Shown one piece after another: positions 36,342 to 45,976 of a DNA stretch of 64,000 bases. The notes beneath the pieces are model-generated. The model made no database searches. It worked only from the letters and a program-made list of their open reading frames with translations, and was not told where the DNA came from. Source of the DNA: Pseudozobellia thermophila (GTDB lineage Bacteria > Bacteroidota > Bacteroidia > Flavobacteriales > Flavobacteriaceae); contig NZ_FQYU01000006.1 in NCBI RefSeq assembly GCF_900141855.1, positions 211,869-275,868 on the forward strand. Reading direction: 5' to 3'. Made by a program: the position numbers and the translations under genes. Positions within the stretch are counted from its first letter, which is position 1. The number at the start of each line of letters is the position of its first letter.

Positions 36342-37793
36342 ATGAAAAATATAATAATAACTATAATAATGGCAGTGTGTTTTGCTTCTTGCGAAGACAC
36401 ATTGGAAGAAGTTCCAAAAGATTTTGTCTCCAAGGCAAATTTCTATAAAAATGCGGATGATGCCGAGGCGGCCATAGCAGGTGCTTACGCAGGGATGCAG
36501 AACGATTTTTTTGGAATCACCAATTATCTAATGACCGAACTGCACGGGGATTATCTCTTTGGAAGGGGTTCCCAAGCGCCTATAACCATTTGGGATCAAA
36601 TTCTCAACCAACAGAATATAGGTAGGTGCGCTACAAACTGGTCGTCGTTTTACAATACGATCAATAGGGCGAATGCAGTCTTGGAAAACGTGCCCAATAT
36701 CGAAGACATAGATGCTGGCGTGCGAGATCGAATTTTGGCTGAAGCTCATTTTCTTAGGGCCTTGTGTTATTTCGAATTGGTTCGGGGCTGGGGCCCAGTT
36801 CCGATCAAAACCTCCGAAAGTGTCGATCTAAGCGCTATCGAGGCGCCTAGGGAAGCTGAAAGCAAGGTTTATGAGCTCATTGTTCAAGATGGTTTGGCTG
36901 CGGAAGAAGGTTTAGGTGAGGTCGGAAGTGATACGGGAAGGGCCTCTAAATGGGCTGCCAAAATGTTGCTTGCCCATGTTTATCTTACGATCGAAGATTG
37001 GGATGCAGCTGCTGCCAAGGCCGAGGATGTGATTAATAATGGGCCTTTTGAACTGATTACCGTGGAGCAGGCCGACGACTTCTATAAAATTTTTGCGGTA
37101 GATACGAGCTCTGAAGATATCATGTCGATGCATCATTCCGAAACAAAGGGCTCCACTATTCCCAACTATTTACATAGGGCCGGGAATATTCCGTACAACT
37201 ATTCGTCCGGAGGTGTCTTTGCCTGGCTGCCCGATCCAAATTCCTTTATCGGTGACGAATGGGACGATAATGACCTTCGAAAGGATTTTAATCTCTATAC
37301 GCAAATACAGAATGCCGAAGGCGAATGGATCCCGCTTCCCGATACGACCCCGATACTATTTAAAAAATTCATCACCAACACATCTGGACAAAGTGTGTAT
37401 AGTGTTCCTATCTACAGATTTACGGAGGCCTTTTTGTTTTATGCCGAAGCATCCGCTATGGCAAACGGAGGTCCGTCTGCATTGGCGCTGGAACGGCTCA
37501 ATATGATAAAGAGAAGGGCTTATGGGTACGACCCTGGTAGTGTATCGCCGGTTGATTATCCACCCGGTATGGGAAGTGAGGAATTCCAAAATGCGGTATT
37601 ACAGGAAAGAGCATACGAATTTATGATCGAGCGTAGGCGTTGGTTTGATTTGAAGCGAACGGGAAAGGTTAAGGAAGCTTTCGCCGCCGCCGGAAAGAAT
37701 GTCATAGACGAACGACTTCTATGGCCTATTCCGGAAGATGAGATAAATAATAATCCGGCAATTGGTCAATCGGATCAAAACCCTGGGTATTGA
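36342..37793 (+). CDS. SusD/RagB-family lipoprotein, PUL module 2
   Basis: This 483-residue outer-membrane lipoprotein has a lipobox VCFASC (Cys17). The typical SusD features are the start EDTLEEVPKDFVS, the NRANAVLENV segment, AEAHFLRALCYFELVRGWGPVPI and, near the C-terminus, ERAYEFMIERRRWFDLKRTGKV and IGQSDQNPGY. It binds the glycan substrate at the cell surface and delivers it to the SusC pore encoded 16 bp upstream. The downstream region holds a perfect hairpin (37816-37843) that may reduce expression of the genes behind it. Substrate is not predictable. Confidence 0.95.
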   Translation: MKNIIITIIMAVCFASCEDTLEEVPKDFVSKANFYKNADDAEAAIAGAYAGMQNDFFGITNYLMTELHGDYLFGRGSQAPITIWDQILNQQNIGRCATNWSSFYNTINRANAVLENVPNIEDIDAGVRDRILAEAHFLRALCYFELVRGWGPVPIKTSESVDLSAIEAPREAESKVYELIVQDGLAAEEGLGEVGSDTGRASKWAAKMLLAHVYLTIEDWDAAAAKAEDVINNGPFELITVEQADDFYKIFAVDTSSEDIMSMHHSETKGSTIPNYLHRAGNIPYNYSSGGVFAWLPDPNSFIGDEWDDNDLRKDFNLYTQIQNAEGEWIPLPDTTPILFKKFITNTSGQSVYSVPIYRFTEAFLFYAEASAMANGGPSALALERLNMIKRRAYGYDPGSVSPVDYPPGMGSEEFQNAVLQERAYEFMIERRRWFDLKRTGKVKEAFAAAGKNVIDERLLWPIPEDEINNNPAIGQSDQNPGY

Positions 37794-37815
37794 TATAAGA
37801 CGTTTGATCGGTTTT

Positions 37816-37843
37816 AATACAGGCTTGTAATCAAGCCTGTATT
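37816..37843 (+). terminator. Perfect 12-bp hairpin after susD (terminator or attenuator)
   Basis: AATACAGGCTTG (37816-37827) pairs exactly with 37832-37843 around a TAAT loop. The stem starts 22 bp after the susD stop and sits before the sulfatase gene. A short U/C-rich tail follows (CTTCC, no long U-run), so partial termination or mRNA 3'-end protection is more likely than full termination. Confidence 0.6.
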
Positions 37844-37925
37844 CTTCCAATTTCTTCGTCGACCGAGATATATAAAATAGAACCCTATGTTAATGTTGGA
37901 TGCCATTTTTTATTTAAAATTTAGG

Positions 37926-39506
37926 ATGCGCATTTTGAGTTTGCCATTTTTGGTATTTGGTCTATCGGCATTTTGTAGTGCTCAGGTTAAAAACGACAAA
38001 ACCCCGAATATCATTTTGATTTTTCCCGATCAATTGCGCTCCGATTATGTGGGGGCTAAGGGAGGTAAATGGGTTTACACTCCGAACATGGACAGACTGG
38101 CAAATGAGGGAGCGGTCTTTACCAGGGCTTATAGTGCCACTCCTACTTGTCTTCCGGCAAGGGCGGCATTGTTGACGGGAAAGAAACCATGGAAACATGG
38201 ACTTCTGGCCTATGCCCCGATGGCAACAAAATATAGCAACGAAATGCCACGGTTATTAAGGGATGCCGGCTATTATACGTTTGCAACCGGAAAGCTACAT
38301 TTTAAGCCTATTGGAGCCGGGCCCTTGAATGTAGAATTAGGTGCCATTGATAATGCTAAGTTTATGCACGGTTTTCACGAGATTGCTTTATGTGAGGGCT
38401 GGGGACATCCACAAAATGCATACAATAAGTGGTTTAAGGACAAAGCTCCGGATAAAAATATTGATGGAACGGGTTTGGGGCCAACTGATCATCGCGCCGG
38501 CGTATATCCGTATGGGGAGGAGCTGCACCCGACCACATGGACCGCCAATCAGGCCATTGATTTTATAAGCGGTTATAACCGGAATGCCCCATATTTTCTC
38601 AAAGTGGCCTTCCATCGACCACACCCGCCATTTGATCCGCCGAAAAGATGGTTGGATTTTTATAAGAAAAGAGATCTTCCATTGGCTGCCGTGGGCGATT
38701 GGGCCGATGAAAAATATGGTGGGTTCAATAAGGTTCCCGATATAGGGGAGCAGCAAAATTCACCCAGAGGTAATTATGGAGATAGTGTCGTTCGCCGTTC
38801 TCGAGAGGCCTATCTGGCATCGATAAGTTTTATGGATGAACAGATTGGGAAAATACTAAGGGCATTGGAAGAATCGGGAGAACTTGAAAATACGCTCATT
38901 TTGATTTCTTCCGATCATGGTGACATGATGGGCGACCATCATTTATGGCGCAAATCATATCCCTATGAAGGCTCTTCGAGTGTGCCAATGATCGTTCGAT
39001 GGCCAGAAAGTATAGGAATCGAGGCCGACCGGGGCCAGGTAATCGAAAACTTGGTGGAATTAAGGGATGTTCTTCCCACTTTTTTGGAGGTGGCCCAGAT
39101 TTCTCCGCCGACCGATTTGGATGGCTTGAGCCTATTGAACCTTATCAAGGGTGAAAGGGATAATTGGCGCAAAACCCTAGACCTTGAACATGGTACTTGC
39201 TATTGGCCTGAAAATAACTGGACAGGATTGACCGATGCTCAATATAAATACATCTATTTTGCCACAACAGGGGAAGAACAGCTTTTTGATTTGGAACAAG
39301 ACCCCAAAGAAATGTGCGATTTGGCAAAGAAGAAGGAGTACAAAAATACGCTCCAAAAATGGAGGCGGAAAATGGTAGACCATTTAGCTGAACGTGGCGA
39401 ACCTTGGGTAGTGAACGGTGAGTTGGGGCTACGAACAGAGGAAATCAAATTCAGCCCCAATTACCCGAAGGAATATTACCCAAGGGAAATCGTCACAAAA
39501 TACTAA
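37926..39506 (+). CDS. S1 sulfatase (CLPAR active site), variant metal site
   Basis: This S1 sulfatase of 526 residues starts at the internal ATG 37926 (an ATG 39 bp upstream is also possible), because a normal signal peptide begins there and ends near FCSAQ (residue 20). The catalytic sequence is [13 protein letters not shown], with Cys75 as formylglycine precursor. The first metal site reads [12 protein letters not shown], so the usual second Asp is Gln; this is normal for several S1 subfamilies and does not by itself suggest loss of function. Later elements are [20 protein letters not shown] and [16 protein letters not shown], the latter metal site intact. The subfamily differs from the CTPTR group. 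It is the first enzyme behind susCD in module 2. Confidence 0.9.
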   Translation: MRILSLPFLVFGLSAFCSAQVKNDKTPNIILIFPDQLRSDYVGAKGGKWVYTPNMDRLANEGAVFTRAYSATPTCLPARAALLTGKKPWKHGLLAYAPMATKYSNEMPRLLRDAGYYTFATGKLHFKPIGAGPLNVELGAIDNAKFMHGFHEIALCEGWGHPQNAYNKWFKDKAPDKNIDGTGLGPTDHRAGVYPYGEELHPTTWTANQAIDFISGYNRNAPYFLKVAFHRPHPPFDPPKRWLDFYKKRDLPLAAVGDWADEKYGGFNKVPDIGEQQNSPRGNYGDSVVRRSREAYLASISFMDEQIGKILRALEESGELENTLILISSDHGDMMGDHHLWRKSYPYEGSSSVPMIVRWPESIGIEADRGQVIENLVELRDVLPTFLEVAQISPPTDLDGLSLLNLIKGERDNWRKTLDLEHGTCYWPENNWTGLTDAQYKYIYFATTGEEQLFDLEQDPKEMCDLAKKKEYKNTLQKWRRKMVDHLAERGEPWVVNGELGLRTEEIKFSPNYPKEYYPREIVTKY

Positions 39507-39522
39507 CTATAAAAGAAATAAA

Positions 39523-41211
39523 ATGAGAAAATTAATTGCCTTTTTTGTATTCGTGTTGATATTTCAAATCACGAATGCCCAATCCAAAAAATACGACATT
39601 GTAATATATGGAGGAACCTCGGCAGGTGTGGCAGCAGCCATTCAAGCCAGTAGAATGGACAAATCTGTCGTCTTGATAGAACCCACAAATAGAATAGGTG
39701 GATTGACCACAGGAGGTCTGGGTCAGACGGATATCGGTAATAAACAAGCCATTGGAGGAATTTCCAGGGAGTTCTATGAAAATATTAAACGCTATTATGA
39801 CAATCCTGAAAATTGGAAATGGGAAAATCGATCGGACTATATGGACGGGGGCCAAACACGGACCGAAAAGGGGGAAGAGGCTATGTGGACGTTCGAGCCT
39901 TCCGCGGCACTATCGGTCTATCATGAAATGATCGGAAAAGAAAAAATAAAACTGGTTTATAAGGAGCGTTTGAACAGAAGGGACGGAGTGGAAAAAAAAG
40001 AGGGTAAGATTGTGTCCATTACTATGGAAAGTGGAAAAAAATATAAAGGTAAGGTGTTTCTCGATGCCACCTATGAAGGAGACCTAATGGCGGCAGCAGG
40101 GGTCTCCTATGCCATAGGACGCGAGAGCAATGATGAATATGGTGAAACCTTGAATGGGGTGCAGGCCAACAATATTAATTTGTCCTTGACCGGATTGGTC
40201 TCCAAGAATGCCCATAACCACAACTTTGTCCAAGGGGTTGATCCCTATATCATAAAAGGTAATCCCGATAGTGGACTTCTGCCCAATGTAAACGAAAAAC
40301 CTGGACTCGAGGGGGCTGGAGACGATAAGATACAGGCCTATTGTTTTAGAATGTGCTTGACCGATCATCCAGAAAATCGAATCCCGTTTAAAAAGCCTTC
40401 TGGTTATAACGAACTTGATTATGAGCTTCTGTTTAGAAATTACGAGGCACGTAAGGGAGAAATACGGGATATGTATAGCTATGGTAATTCCCTGTTGCCG
40501 TGGATCAATTCAAGAATGCCAAATAGAAAAACCGATACAAATAATAAATTCGGGTTTTCCACTGATTACATCGGAAAAAACTATGACTATCCAGAAGCCT
40601 CATATGAGGAACGCGATAGGATCATAGAAGAGCATAGGAACTACCAAATGGGCTTAATGTGGACATTGGCCAACCACCCAAGGATTCCAAAGGAGGTGCG
40701 TGAAGAGGCCTCAAGATGGGGGACGACAAAGGATGAGTTTGAACGGGAGGATGGCTGGCAACAACAGTTGTATATACGGGAAGCTCGACGTATGGTCAGC
40801 GATTATGTGATGACCCAGCATAATTGCGAGGGTTTAAAGGTAGCTGAGGATGCGATTGGCTTGGCGGCCTACGGAATGGATTCCCATAATGTTCAGCGTT
40901 ATGTCGATGCCAACGGATTTGTACAGAATGAAGGTAATGTTGAAGCCCATGGATTTAAACCCTACCCTATAAGTTACAAATCCTTGGTCCCTAAAGAAAA
41001 AGAATGTGAAAATTTGATCGTACCTGTTTGCGTGAGCGCAACGCACATTGCCTTCGGGTCGATACGGATGGAACCAGTATTTATGGTTTTGGGCCAGTCT
41101 GCCGCAACGGCGGCCTCTTTGGCAATTGATAAAGGTTTGTCGGTTCAAGATGTGCCTTATGCCACTTTGCGAACAATCTTGGAGCAAGACGGTCAGCGAT
41201 TGGATCCTTAG
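39523..41211 (+). CDS. FAD-dependent oxidoreductase (pfam12831 type), copy 1
   Basis: Starting at ATG 39523 gives a 562-residue protein with a signal peptide ending near ITNAQ (residue 20), so it is exported. An upstream open frame overlaps the sulfatase and is rejected. The FAD-binding Rossmann motif is [15 protein letters not shown] (about 27-40), followed by [12 protein letters not shown] (59-70) and [19 protein letters not shown], all typical of the FAD_oxidored family found in Bacteroidota polysaccharide loci. The reaction is unknown; genomes often mislabel such proteins as xanthan lyase. A paralogue lies at 42836, with a sulfatase between. It may oxidize a released sugar or its alcohol; this is inference. 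Confidence 0.82.
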   Translation: MRKLIAFFVFVLIFQITNAQSKKYDIVIYGGTSAGVAAAIQASRMDKSVVLIEPTNRIGGLTTGGLGQTDIGNKQAIGGISREFYENIKRYYDNPENWKWENRSDYMDGGQTRTEKGEEAMWTFEPSAALSVYHEMIGKEKIKLVYKERLNRRDGVEKKEGKIVSITMESGKKYKGKVFLDATYEGDLMAAAGVSYAIGRESNDEYGETLNGVQANNINLSLTGLVSKNAHNHNFVQGVDPYIIKGNPDSGLLPNVNEKPGLEGAGDDKIQAYCFRMCLTDHPENRIPFKKPSGYNELDYELLFRNYEARKGEIRDMYSYGNSLLPWINSRMPNRKTDTNNKFGFSTDYIGKNYDYPEASYEERDRIIEEHRNYQMGLMWTLANHPRIPKEVREEASRWGTTKDEFEREDGWQQQLYIREARRMVSDYVMTQHNCEGLKVAEDAIGLAAYGMDSHNVQRYVDANGFVQNEGNVEAHGFKPYPISYKSLVPKEKECENLIVPVCVSATHIAFGSIRMEPVFMVLGQSAATAASLAIDKGLSVQDVPYATLRTILEQDGQRLDP

Positions 41212-41237
41212 TGATGATATGTTTGATATATGCGAAA

Positions 41238-42782
41238 ATGGATAGTTCGATAAAATCAATATATAAAACGGGACGCTTGGTCTTAAAAGCATTGTCGTTT
41301 TGTATAATGTACTTTTGTGCATCGTCTTGCAAACAAAGGGAAAGCCCAAGCACAAAAAATGAATTACCCAATATAGTAATCATTTTGGCCGATGATCTTG
41401 GGTACGGTGATTTAGGGGTGTACAATAAAAACTCCTTGGTTCCGACCCCGAATTTGGACAGGTTGGCTTCAGAAGGTATTAGGCTAACAGATGCCTATTG
41501 TCCCGTTTCGGTTTGTTCGCCGTCAAGATTTGCCCTTATAACAGGAACCTATCCCTTTAGAAGCTGGAAAAAATCAGGGGTTATGGCCAACTATGAACCC
41601 TCAATGATCGGGCCCGATCGATTGACTATAATGCAAATGCTCAAAAATAATGGGTACGCGACAGGAGGTTTTGGAAAATGGCACCTAGGGGCAACCTTTC
41701 CAACTTTAGATGGGAAAAAACCAGCGGGCTATGGTAAGTTTAAGGCAGATAACAATGGGGCCAATATTGATTTGACCAAGCTGATAAGCGATGGTCCCGT
41801 TGATTATGGGTTTGAACGTTGGCTTGGGTTTAGTTGTGCGAGCGAATGTTGGGTTTTAGGGAATAAAGAGGTAATCGGGTTTTTGGAGCACGATTATTAC
41901 AATGTGGATTCCGCAACGAACAAGGAGCATTTAAAACAGTTTCCCAGAGAACGGTACCTTTCCTTTCTTACGGATAGAAGCACTCGGTTTGTCGAAGAGC
42001 ATACTGAAAAAAACGACGGTAATCCATTTTTTCTATACTATGCTCCCTACGTGCCACATATTCCACTGGCCGTAGGTGATAGTTTTATCGGAGCCACCGA
42101 TGCGGGGCTTTATGGGGATTATGTCCACGAATTGGATTTTTATATAGGAAAACTGCTGAAGAAGCTAGATAGCTTGAAGTTGACGGATAACACGCTGGTG
42201 ATTTTTGCCAGTGATAATGGTTCTACTTTTACGACAACAAGTCGTAATGCCGATTTCTCGCAGGTTAGTAACACTCTTAGTGAGATGAAAGTAAAAGTGG
42301 CAGATGAATTGGTGCATAGGCCCAACGGGGTATTTAGAGGGACCAAACAAAGTATTTGGGAAGGAGGGGTTAGAACACCTTTTATTGCAAGGTGGCCGGG
42401 ACATATTCCCCAAGGTGCCGTTTCCCAGCAATTATTTGCCTTAAATGATGTGATGGCAACCCTTGCTGCCATATTGGATTATGATTTATCCGCGGGGGAA
42501 GGAGTTGATAGCTATAACCTCTTGCCCGTTTTAAAAGGAAACGACAAGGAAGTCAGGCCCTCTGTCATTGTCCAATCATCAAGGGGAAGGATGGGATTGA
42601 GAAAAGGCCATTGGAAGTATATAGCTCCCGATGACCAGCATACAGAAGGTGAGTTGTACAACCTTTACGCAGATACCCTCGAAATGGTTAATGAATACAA
42701 AGCACATCCCGAACTGGTAAGGGAGATGCAAGAAGAGATGGCCCGAATAATCAGGGAAGCGAAAAATGGGCCCTCCCTATAA
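41238..42782 (+). CDS. S1 sulfatase lipoprotein (CSPSR active site)
   Basis: This 514-residue sulfatase begins, in my choice, at ATG 41238. A GTG at 41211 overlapping the previous stop is possible, but it adds nine residues before an already complete signal. The lipobox FCASSC places Cys31 as the lipidated residue. Motifs: IILADDLGYGDLGV (Asp52, Asp53), CSPSRFALITG with formylglycine Cys93, GGFGKWHLGATF and later IFASDNGSTF. It acts in the periplasm or on the surface. It lies between the two FAD oxidoreductase genes, 26 bp after the first one, so the three share a transcript. Confidence 0.92.
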   Translation: MDSSIKSIYKTGRLVLKALSFCIMYFCASSCKQRESPSTKNELPNIVIILADDLGYGDLGVYNKNSLVPTPNLDRLASEGIRLTDAYCPVSVCSPSRFALITGTYPFRSWKKSGVMANYEPSMIGPDRLTIMQMLKNNGYATGGFGKWHLGATFPTLDGKKPAGYGKFKADNNGANIDLTKLISDGPVDYGFERWLGFSCASECWVLGNKEVIGFLEHDYYNVDSATNKEHLKQFPRERYLSFLTDRSTRFVEEHTEKNDGNPFFLYYAPYVPHIPLAVGDSFIGATDAGLYGDYVHELDFYIGKLLKKLDSLKLTDNTLVIFASDNGSTFTTTSRNADFSQVSNTLSEMKVKVADELVHRPNGVFRGTKQSIWEGGVRTPFIARWPGHIPQGAVSQQLFALNDVMATLAAILDYDLSAGEGVDSYNLLPVLKGNDKEVRPSVIVQSSRGRMGLRKGHWKYIAPDDQHTEGELYNLYADTLEMVNEYKAHPELVREMQEEMARIIREAKNGPSL

Positions 42783-42835
42783 TCAGTACAAACGAAAACA
42801 ACAAAACCGATTCGATAAACCTAAACCACAAACAG

Positions 42836-44509
42836 ATGAAAAACTGGAAACAAAGAACAACTGCCTTGTTACTTGCCATGGCCGCGGCCATCTTGGCTAT
42901 CAACTGCAAGGAGAAACCCGAAGCCCAAGACGATGCCATTTACGCCGATATCGTAATTTACGGCGGTACTTCCGCGGCCATAACCGCTGCCGTCGAGGCC
43001 AAGCGCTCAGGCAAATCGGTCGTGGTCGTATCGCCCGACATCCACCTGGGCGGTTTGACCTCGGGGGGACTCGGCTGGACGGATACGGGTGATAAAAGTG
43101 TCATTGGAGGACTGGCGCGTGAGTTTTACCAACGTGTATACAACCATTACAATACCGATGAGGCCTGGCGATGGCAGCCGCACAGTGAGTATGGCAATAC
43201 GGGGCAGGGTACGCCGGCAATGGACGGGGAGAACCGTACCATGTGGATCTTTGAGCCCCACGTGGCCGAAAAGGTTTTTGAAAGCTTTGTACAGGATGAA
43301 AACATACGGGTAGACCGCGACGAGTGGCTCGACCGCGAAAACGGGGTGGTTTTAAAGGAAGGCAAAATTATTTCGATCACCACCCTGTCCGGTAAAACCT
43401 ATAAGGGAAAGGTGTTTCTCGATGCTACCTACGAAGGCGATCTGATGGCGGCTGCAGGTGTTAGCTATCACGTGGGCCGTGAGGGCCGCGATGTATACGG
43501 TGAGGAGTGGAACGGTGTTCAGACCGGTGTTTTGCACCACAAGCATTGGTTCGCATCCGATATTTCGCCCTATGTGGTGCCTGGGGATCCTTCTAGTGGA
43601 TTACTGCCTCGGGTTTCCGGCGAACATCCCGGAGAAAAATATAGCGGAGACAATAAAATTCAGGCTTACTGTTTTCGTACCTGTATGACGAATCACGAAC
43701 CCAATCGGGTACCTTTCCCGAAACCAGAGGGTTACGACCCCATGCAATACGAACTGTTGGCCCGTGTTTTTGAATCGGGATGGAAGGAGTGGTTCGGGAA
43801 ATTTGATGCCATTCCCAATTATAAGACCGATACCAACAACCACGGTCCGTTCAGTAGTGATAACATCGGTATGAATTACGACTACCCCGAGGCCTCGTAT
43901 GAACGAAGAAGGGAGATTATCAAAGAACACGAACAATATCAAAAAGGACTCCTGTGGTTTGTGGCCAACGACCCTAGGGTGCCCGAGGACATTCAAACGG
44001 AAATGCAGAAGTGGGGTTTGGCAAAGGATGAGTTTGTCGATAACGGCAACTGGCCGCATCAAATTTATGTTCGTGAAGCACGCCGGATGATAGGCGAATT
44101 CGTCATGACCGAAAACGAACTGTTAAAACGCAGGCCTACGCCCAAGTCCGTAGGCATGGGCTCTTACACCATGGATTCCCATAACGTACAGCGCTACGTT
44201 AAGGAAGATGGCTTCGTGCAGAACGAGGGCGATATCGGGGTCGGTACCAACGGTCCGTATGCCATAAGCTATGGTTCTTTGGTGCCCAAGAAGAAAGAAT
44301 GTGCTAACTTGTTGGTTCCGGTTTGTGTCTCCTCGAGCCATATTGCTTTTGGATCGATCCGAATGGAGCCCGTGTTCATGATTTTGGGACAGTCGGCCGC
44401 CGCTGCCGCGGCAATGGCCATCGACGGGGAGGTTCCCGTTCAGGAAGTAAATTACAATAGCCTGAAAAAAGTGCTCTTGGACAGGGGGCAGGTGCTTGAA
44501 AAACAATAG
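42836..44509 (+). CDS. FAD-dependent oxidoreductase (pfam12831 type), copy 2, lipoprotein
   Basis: This 557-residue protein is a clear paralogue of the one at 39523: [24 protein letters not shown] (from residue 39), [33 protein letters not shown] and the DSHNVQRYV block are shared. Instead of a plain signal peptide it carries a lipobox LAINC (Cys24), so this copy is likely tethered to a membrane while copy 1 is soluble. This duplication with different localization suggests two steps or two partners. It is 53 bp after the sulfatase and 3 bp before the CstA-like permease, implying coupled expression with transport. Its codon use is richer in GC than that of copy 1. Confidence 0.82.
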   Translation: MKNWKQRTTALLLAMAAAILAINCKEKPEAQDDAIYADIVIYGGTSAAITAAVEAKRSGKSVVVVSPDIHLGGLTSGGLGWTDTGDKSVIGGLAREFYQRVYNHYNTDEAWRWQPHSEYGNTGQGTPAMDGENRTMWIFEPHVAEKVFESFVQDENIRVDRDEWLDRENGVVLKEGKIISITTLSGKTYKGKVFLDATYEGDLMAAAGVSYHVGREGRDVYGEEWNGVQTGVLHHKHWFASDISPYVVPGDPSSGLLPRVSGEHPGEKYSGDNKIQAYCFRTCMTNHEPNRVPFPKPEGYDPMQYELLARVFESGWKEWFGKFDAIPNYKTDTNNHGPFSSDNIGMNYDYPEASYERRREIIKEHEQYQKGLLWFVANDPRVPEDIQTEMQKWGLAKDEFVDNGNWPHQIYVREARRMIGEFVMTENELLKRRPTPKSVGMGSYTMDSHNVQRYVKEDGFVQNEGDIGVGTNGPYAISYGSLVPKKKECANLLVPVCVSSSHIAFGSIRMEPVFMILGQSAAAAAAMAIDGEVPVQEVNYNSLKKVLLDRGQVLEKQ

Positions 44510-44512
44510 AAA

Positions 44513-45967
44513 ATGATATCGTTTGTAATTTCCATTGGGGTTTTGGTGCTGGGGTATTTTACGTACGGCAAGTTTGTGGAAACCATTTTTGCCCCTGATC
44601 CGAAACGAGAAACCCCGGCCCTGAGATTGAACGATGAGGTAGATTTTATCCCTCTGCCCACCTGGAGGATATTCTTGATCCAATTTCTCAATATAGCGGG
44701 GCTAGGGCCAATTTTTGGTGCCATTGCCGGCGCCATGTATGGTCCTTCGGCGTTCCTGTGGATCGTACTCGGGAGCATTTTTGCAGGGGCGGTACACGAT
44801 TATTTTTCGGGTATGTTGTCGGTCCGTCACGACGGCCTGAGCATAAGTGAGATCGTGGGCATTTACCTAGGACCCAAAATGAAACACCTCATGCGCTACT
44901 TTACGATAGTGTTGCTGATTTTTGTAGGAACGGTATTTCTTATGGGCCCGGCAAAGATTATAGATGGCATGACCAATGGCTATTGGAACATTTGGGTCTG
45001 GGTAGCCATTATTCTGGCCTATTATATTTTATCTACCCTACTGCCCATAGACAAATTGATAAGCAAGCTCTATCCACTTTTCGGAATCGCCATGATCCTC
45101 ATGTCATTGGGATTGTTCGGTGCCCTGATGTTCGGGGATTATCACATTCCCGAAATCGTACCGGCCAATCTGGTGAATATGACCGCCGACCCCGAAGAAA
45201 CCCCCTTGTTCCCTATTTTGTTCGTAACCATTGCCTGTGGGGCCATTTCGGGTTTTCACGCTACCCAGTCCCCATTGATGGCACGGTGTATGAAAAACGA
45301 AAAATTAGGAAGGAAGATATTCTACGGCACCATGGTAACCGAAGGCGTTGTAGCCCTTATTTGGGCGGCGGTGGCCATGGTCTTTTTCGGCAACGTGAAC
45401 GGCCTAAATGAAATGATGGCGGCCCATGGCAACAATGCCGCTTGGGCGGCGAACGAAATATCGGTAAATATGTTGGGCCAGGTCGGCGGACTGTTGGCCC
45501 TGCTCGGTATTGTGGCCGCCCCGATAACCTCGGGCGACACGGCTTTTCGGTCGGCGCGTTTGATCTTGTCCGATATTTTTAAATCGAACCAAAGGAAAAT
45601 TAGGAACAGGTTGCTCATCAGTGTGCCTTTGTTCGTTGTTGCCTTTGTACTCACCTTGGTTGACTTTGGCATTATATGGCGTTATTTCGCCTGGAGCAAC
45701 CAAACCTTGGCCACCGTTGTACTTTGGACGATAACGGCATATCTTATGGATGCCAAAAAGGCTTATTGGGTTACCTTGCTGCCGGCCATCTTTATGAGTA
45801 TGGTATGTAGTACCTACATTTTGATCGCTCCGGAGGGCTTTCAACTCGACAATACCTTGGCCTATATTGGCGGGGGATTCATTACCCTGTTCATAACCGG
45901 TCTGTTCCTGTGGTACAAGCTCGGCCCAAGCTACCGAACCGGTAAAGTGCTTGCGGAAAAAGGATGA
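44513..45967 (+). CDS. CstA-family (carbon starvation) permease
   Basis: This 484-residue inner-membrane protein has about 12 hydrophobic helices and matches the CstA/BtsT family: FLNIAGLGPIFGAIAGAMYGPSAFLWIVLGSIFAGAVHDYFSG, ISEIVGIYLG, GAISGFHATQSPLMARC, GVVALIWAAVAM and GIVAAPITSGDTAFRSARL. The family imports pyruvate, peptides or related small compounds with protons. It is shorter than E. coli CstA (about 700 residues) but near the length of short Bacteroidota members. The gene starts 3 bp after the FAD oxidoreductase copy 2, so the oxidized product, possibly a keto acid, may be its substrate. This link is inference. Confidence 0.9.
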   Translation: MISFVISIGVLVLGYFTYGKFVETIFAPDPKRETPALRLNDEVDFIPLPTWRIFLIQFLNIAGLGPIFGAIAGAMYGPSAFLWIVLGSIFAGAVHDYFSGMLSVRHDGLSISEIVGIYLGPKMKHLMRYFTIVLLIFVGTVFLMGPAKIIDGMTNGYWNIWVWVAIILAYYILSTLLPIDKLISKLYPLFGIAMILMSLGLFGALMFGDYHIPEIVPANLVNMTADPEETPLFPILFVTIACGAISGFHATQSPLMARCMKNEKLGRKIFYGTMVTEGVVALIWAAVAMVFFGNVNGLNEMMAAHGNNAAWAANEISVNMLGQVGGLLALLGIVAAPITSGDTAFRSARLILSDIFKSNQRKIRNRLLISVPLFVVAFVLTLVDFGIIWRYFAWSNQTLATVVLWTITAYLMDAKKAYWVTLLPAIFMSMVCSTYILIAPEGFQLDNTLAYIGGGFITLFITGLFLWYKLGPSYRTGKVLAEKG

Positions 45968-45976
45968 TAAATAGTA

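Noticed and set aside
37926..39506. Inactive sulfatase because the first metal-site Asp pair reads DQ
   Set aside because: Several active S1 subfamilies have this variant, and the catalytic CLPAR and the second metal site are intact.
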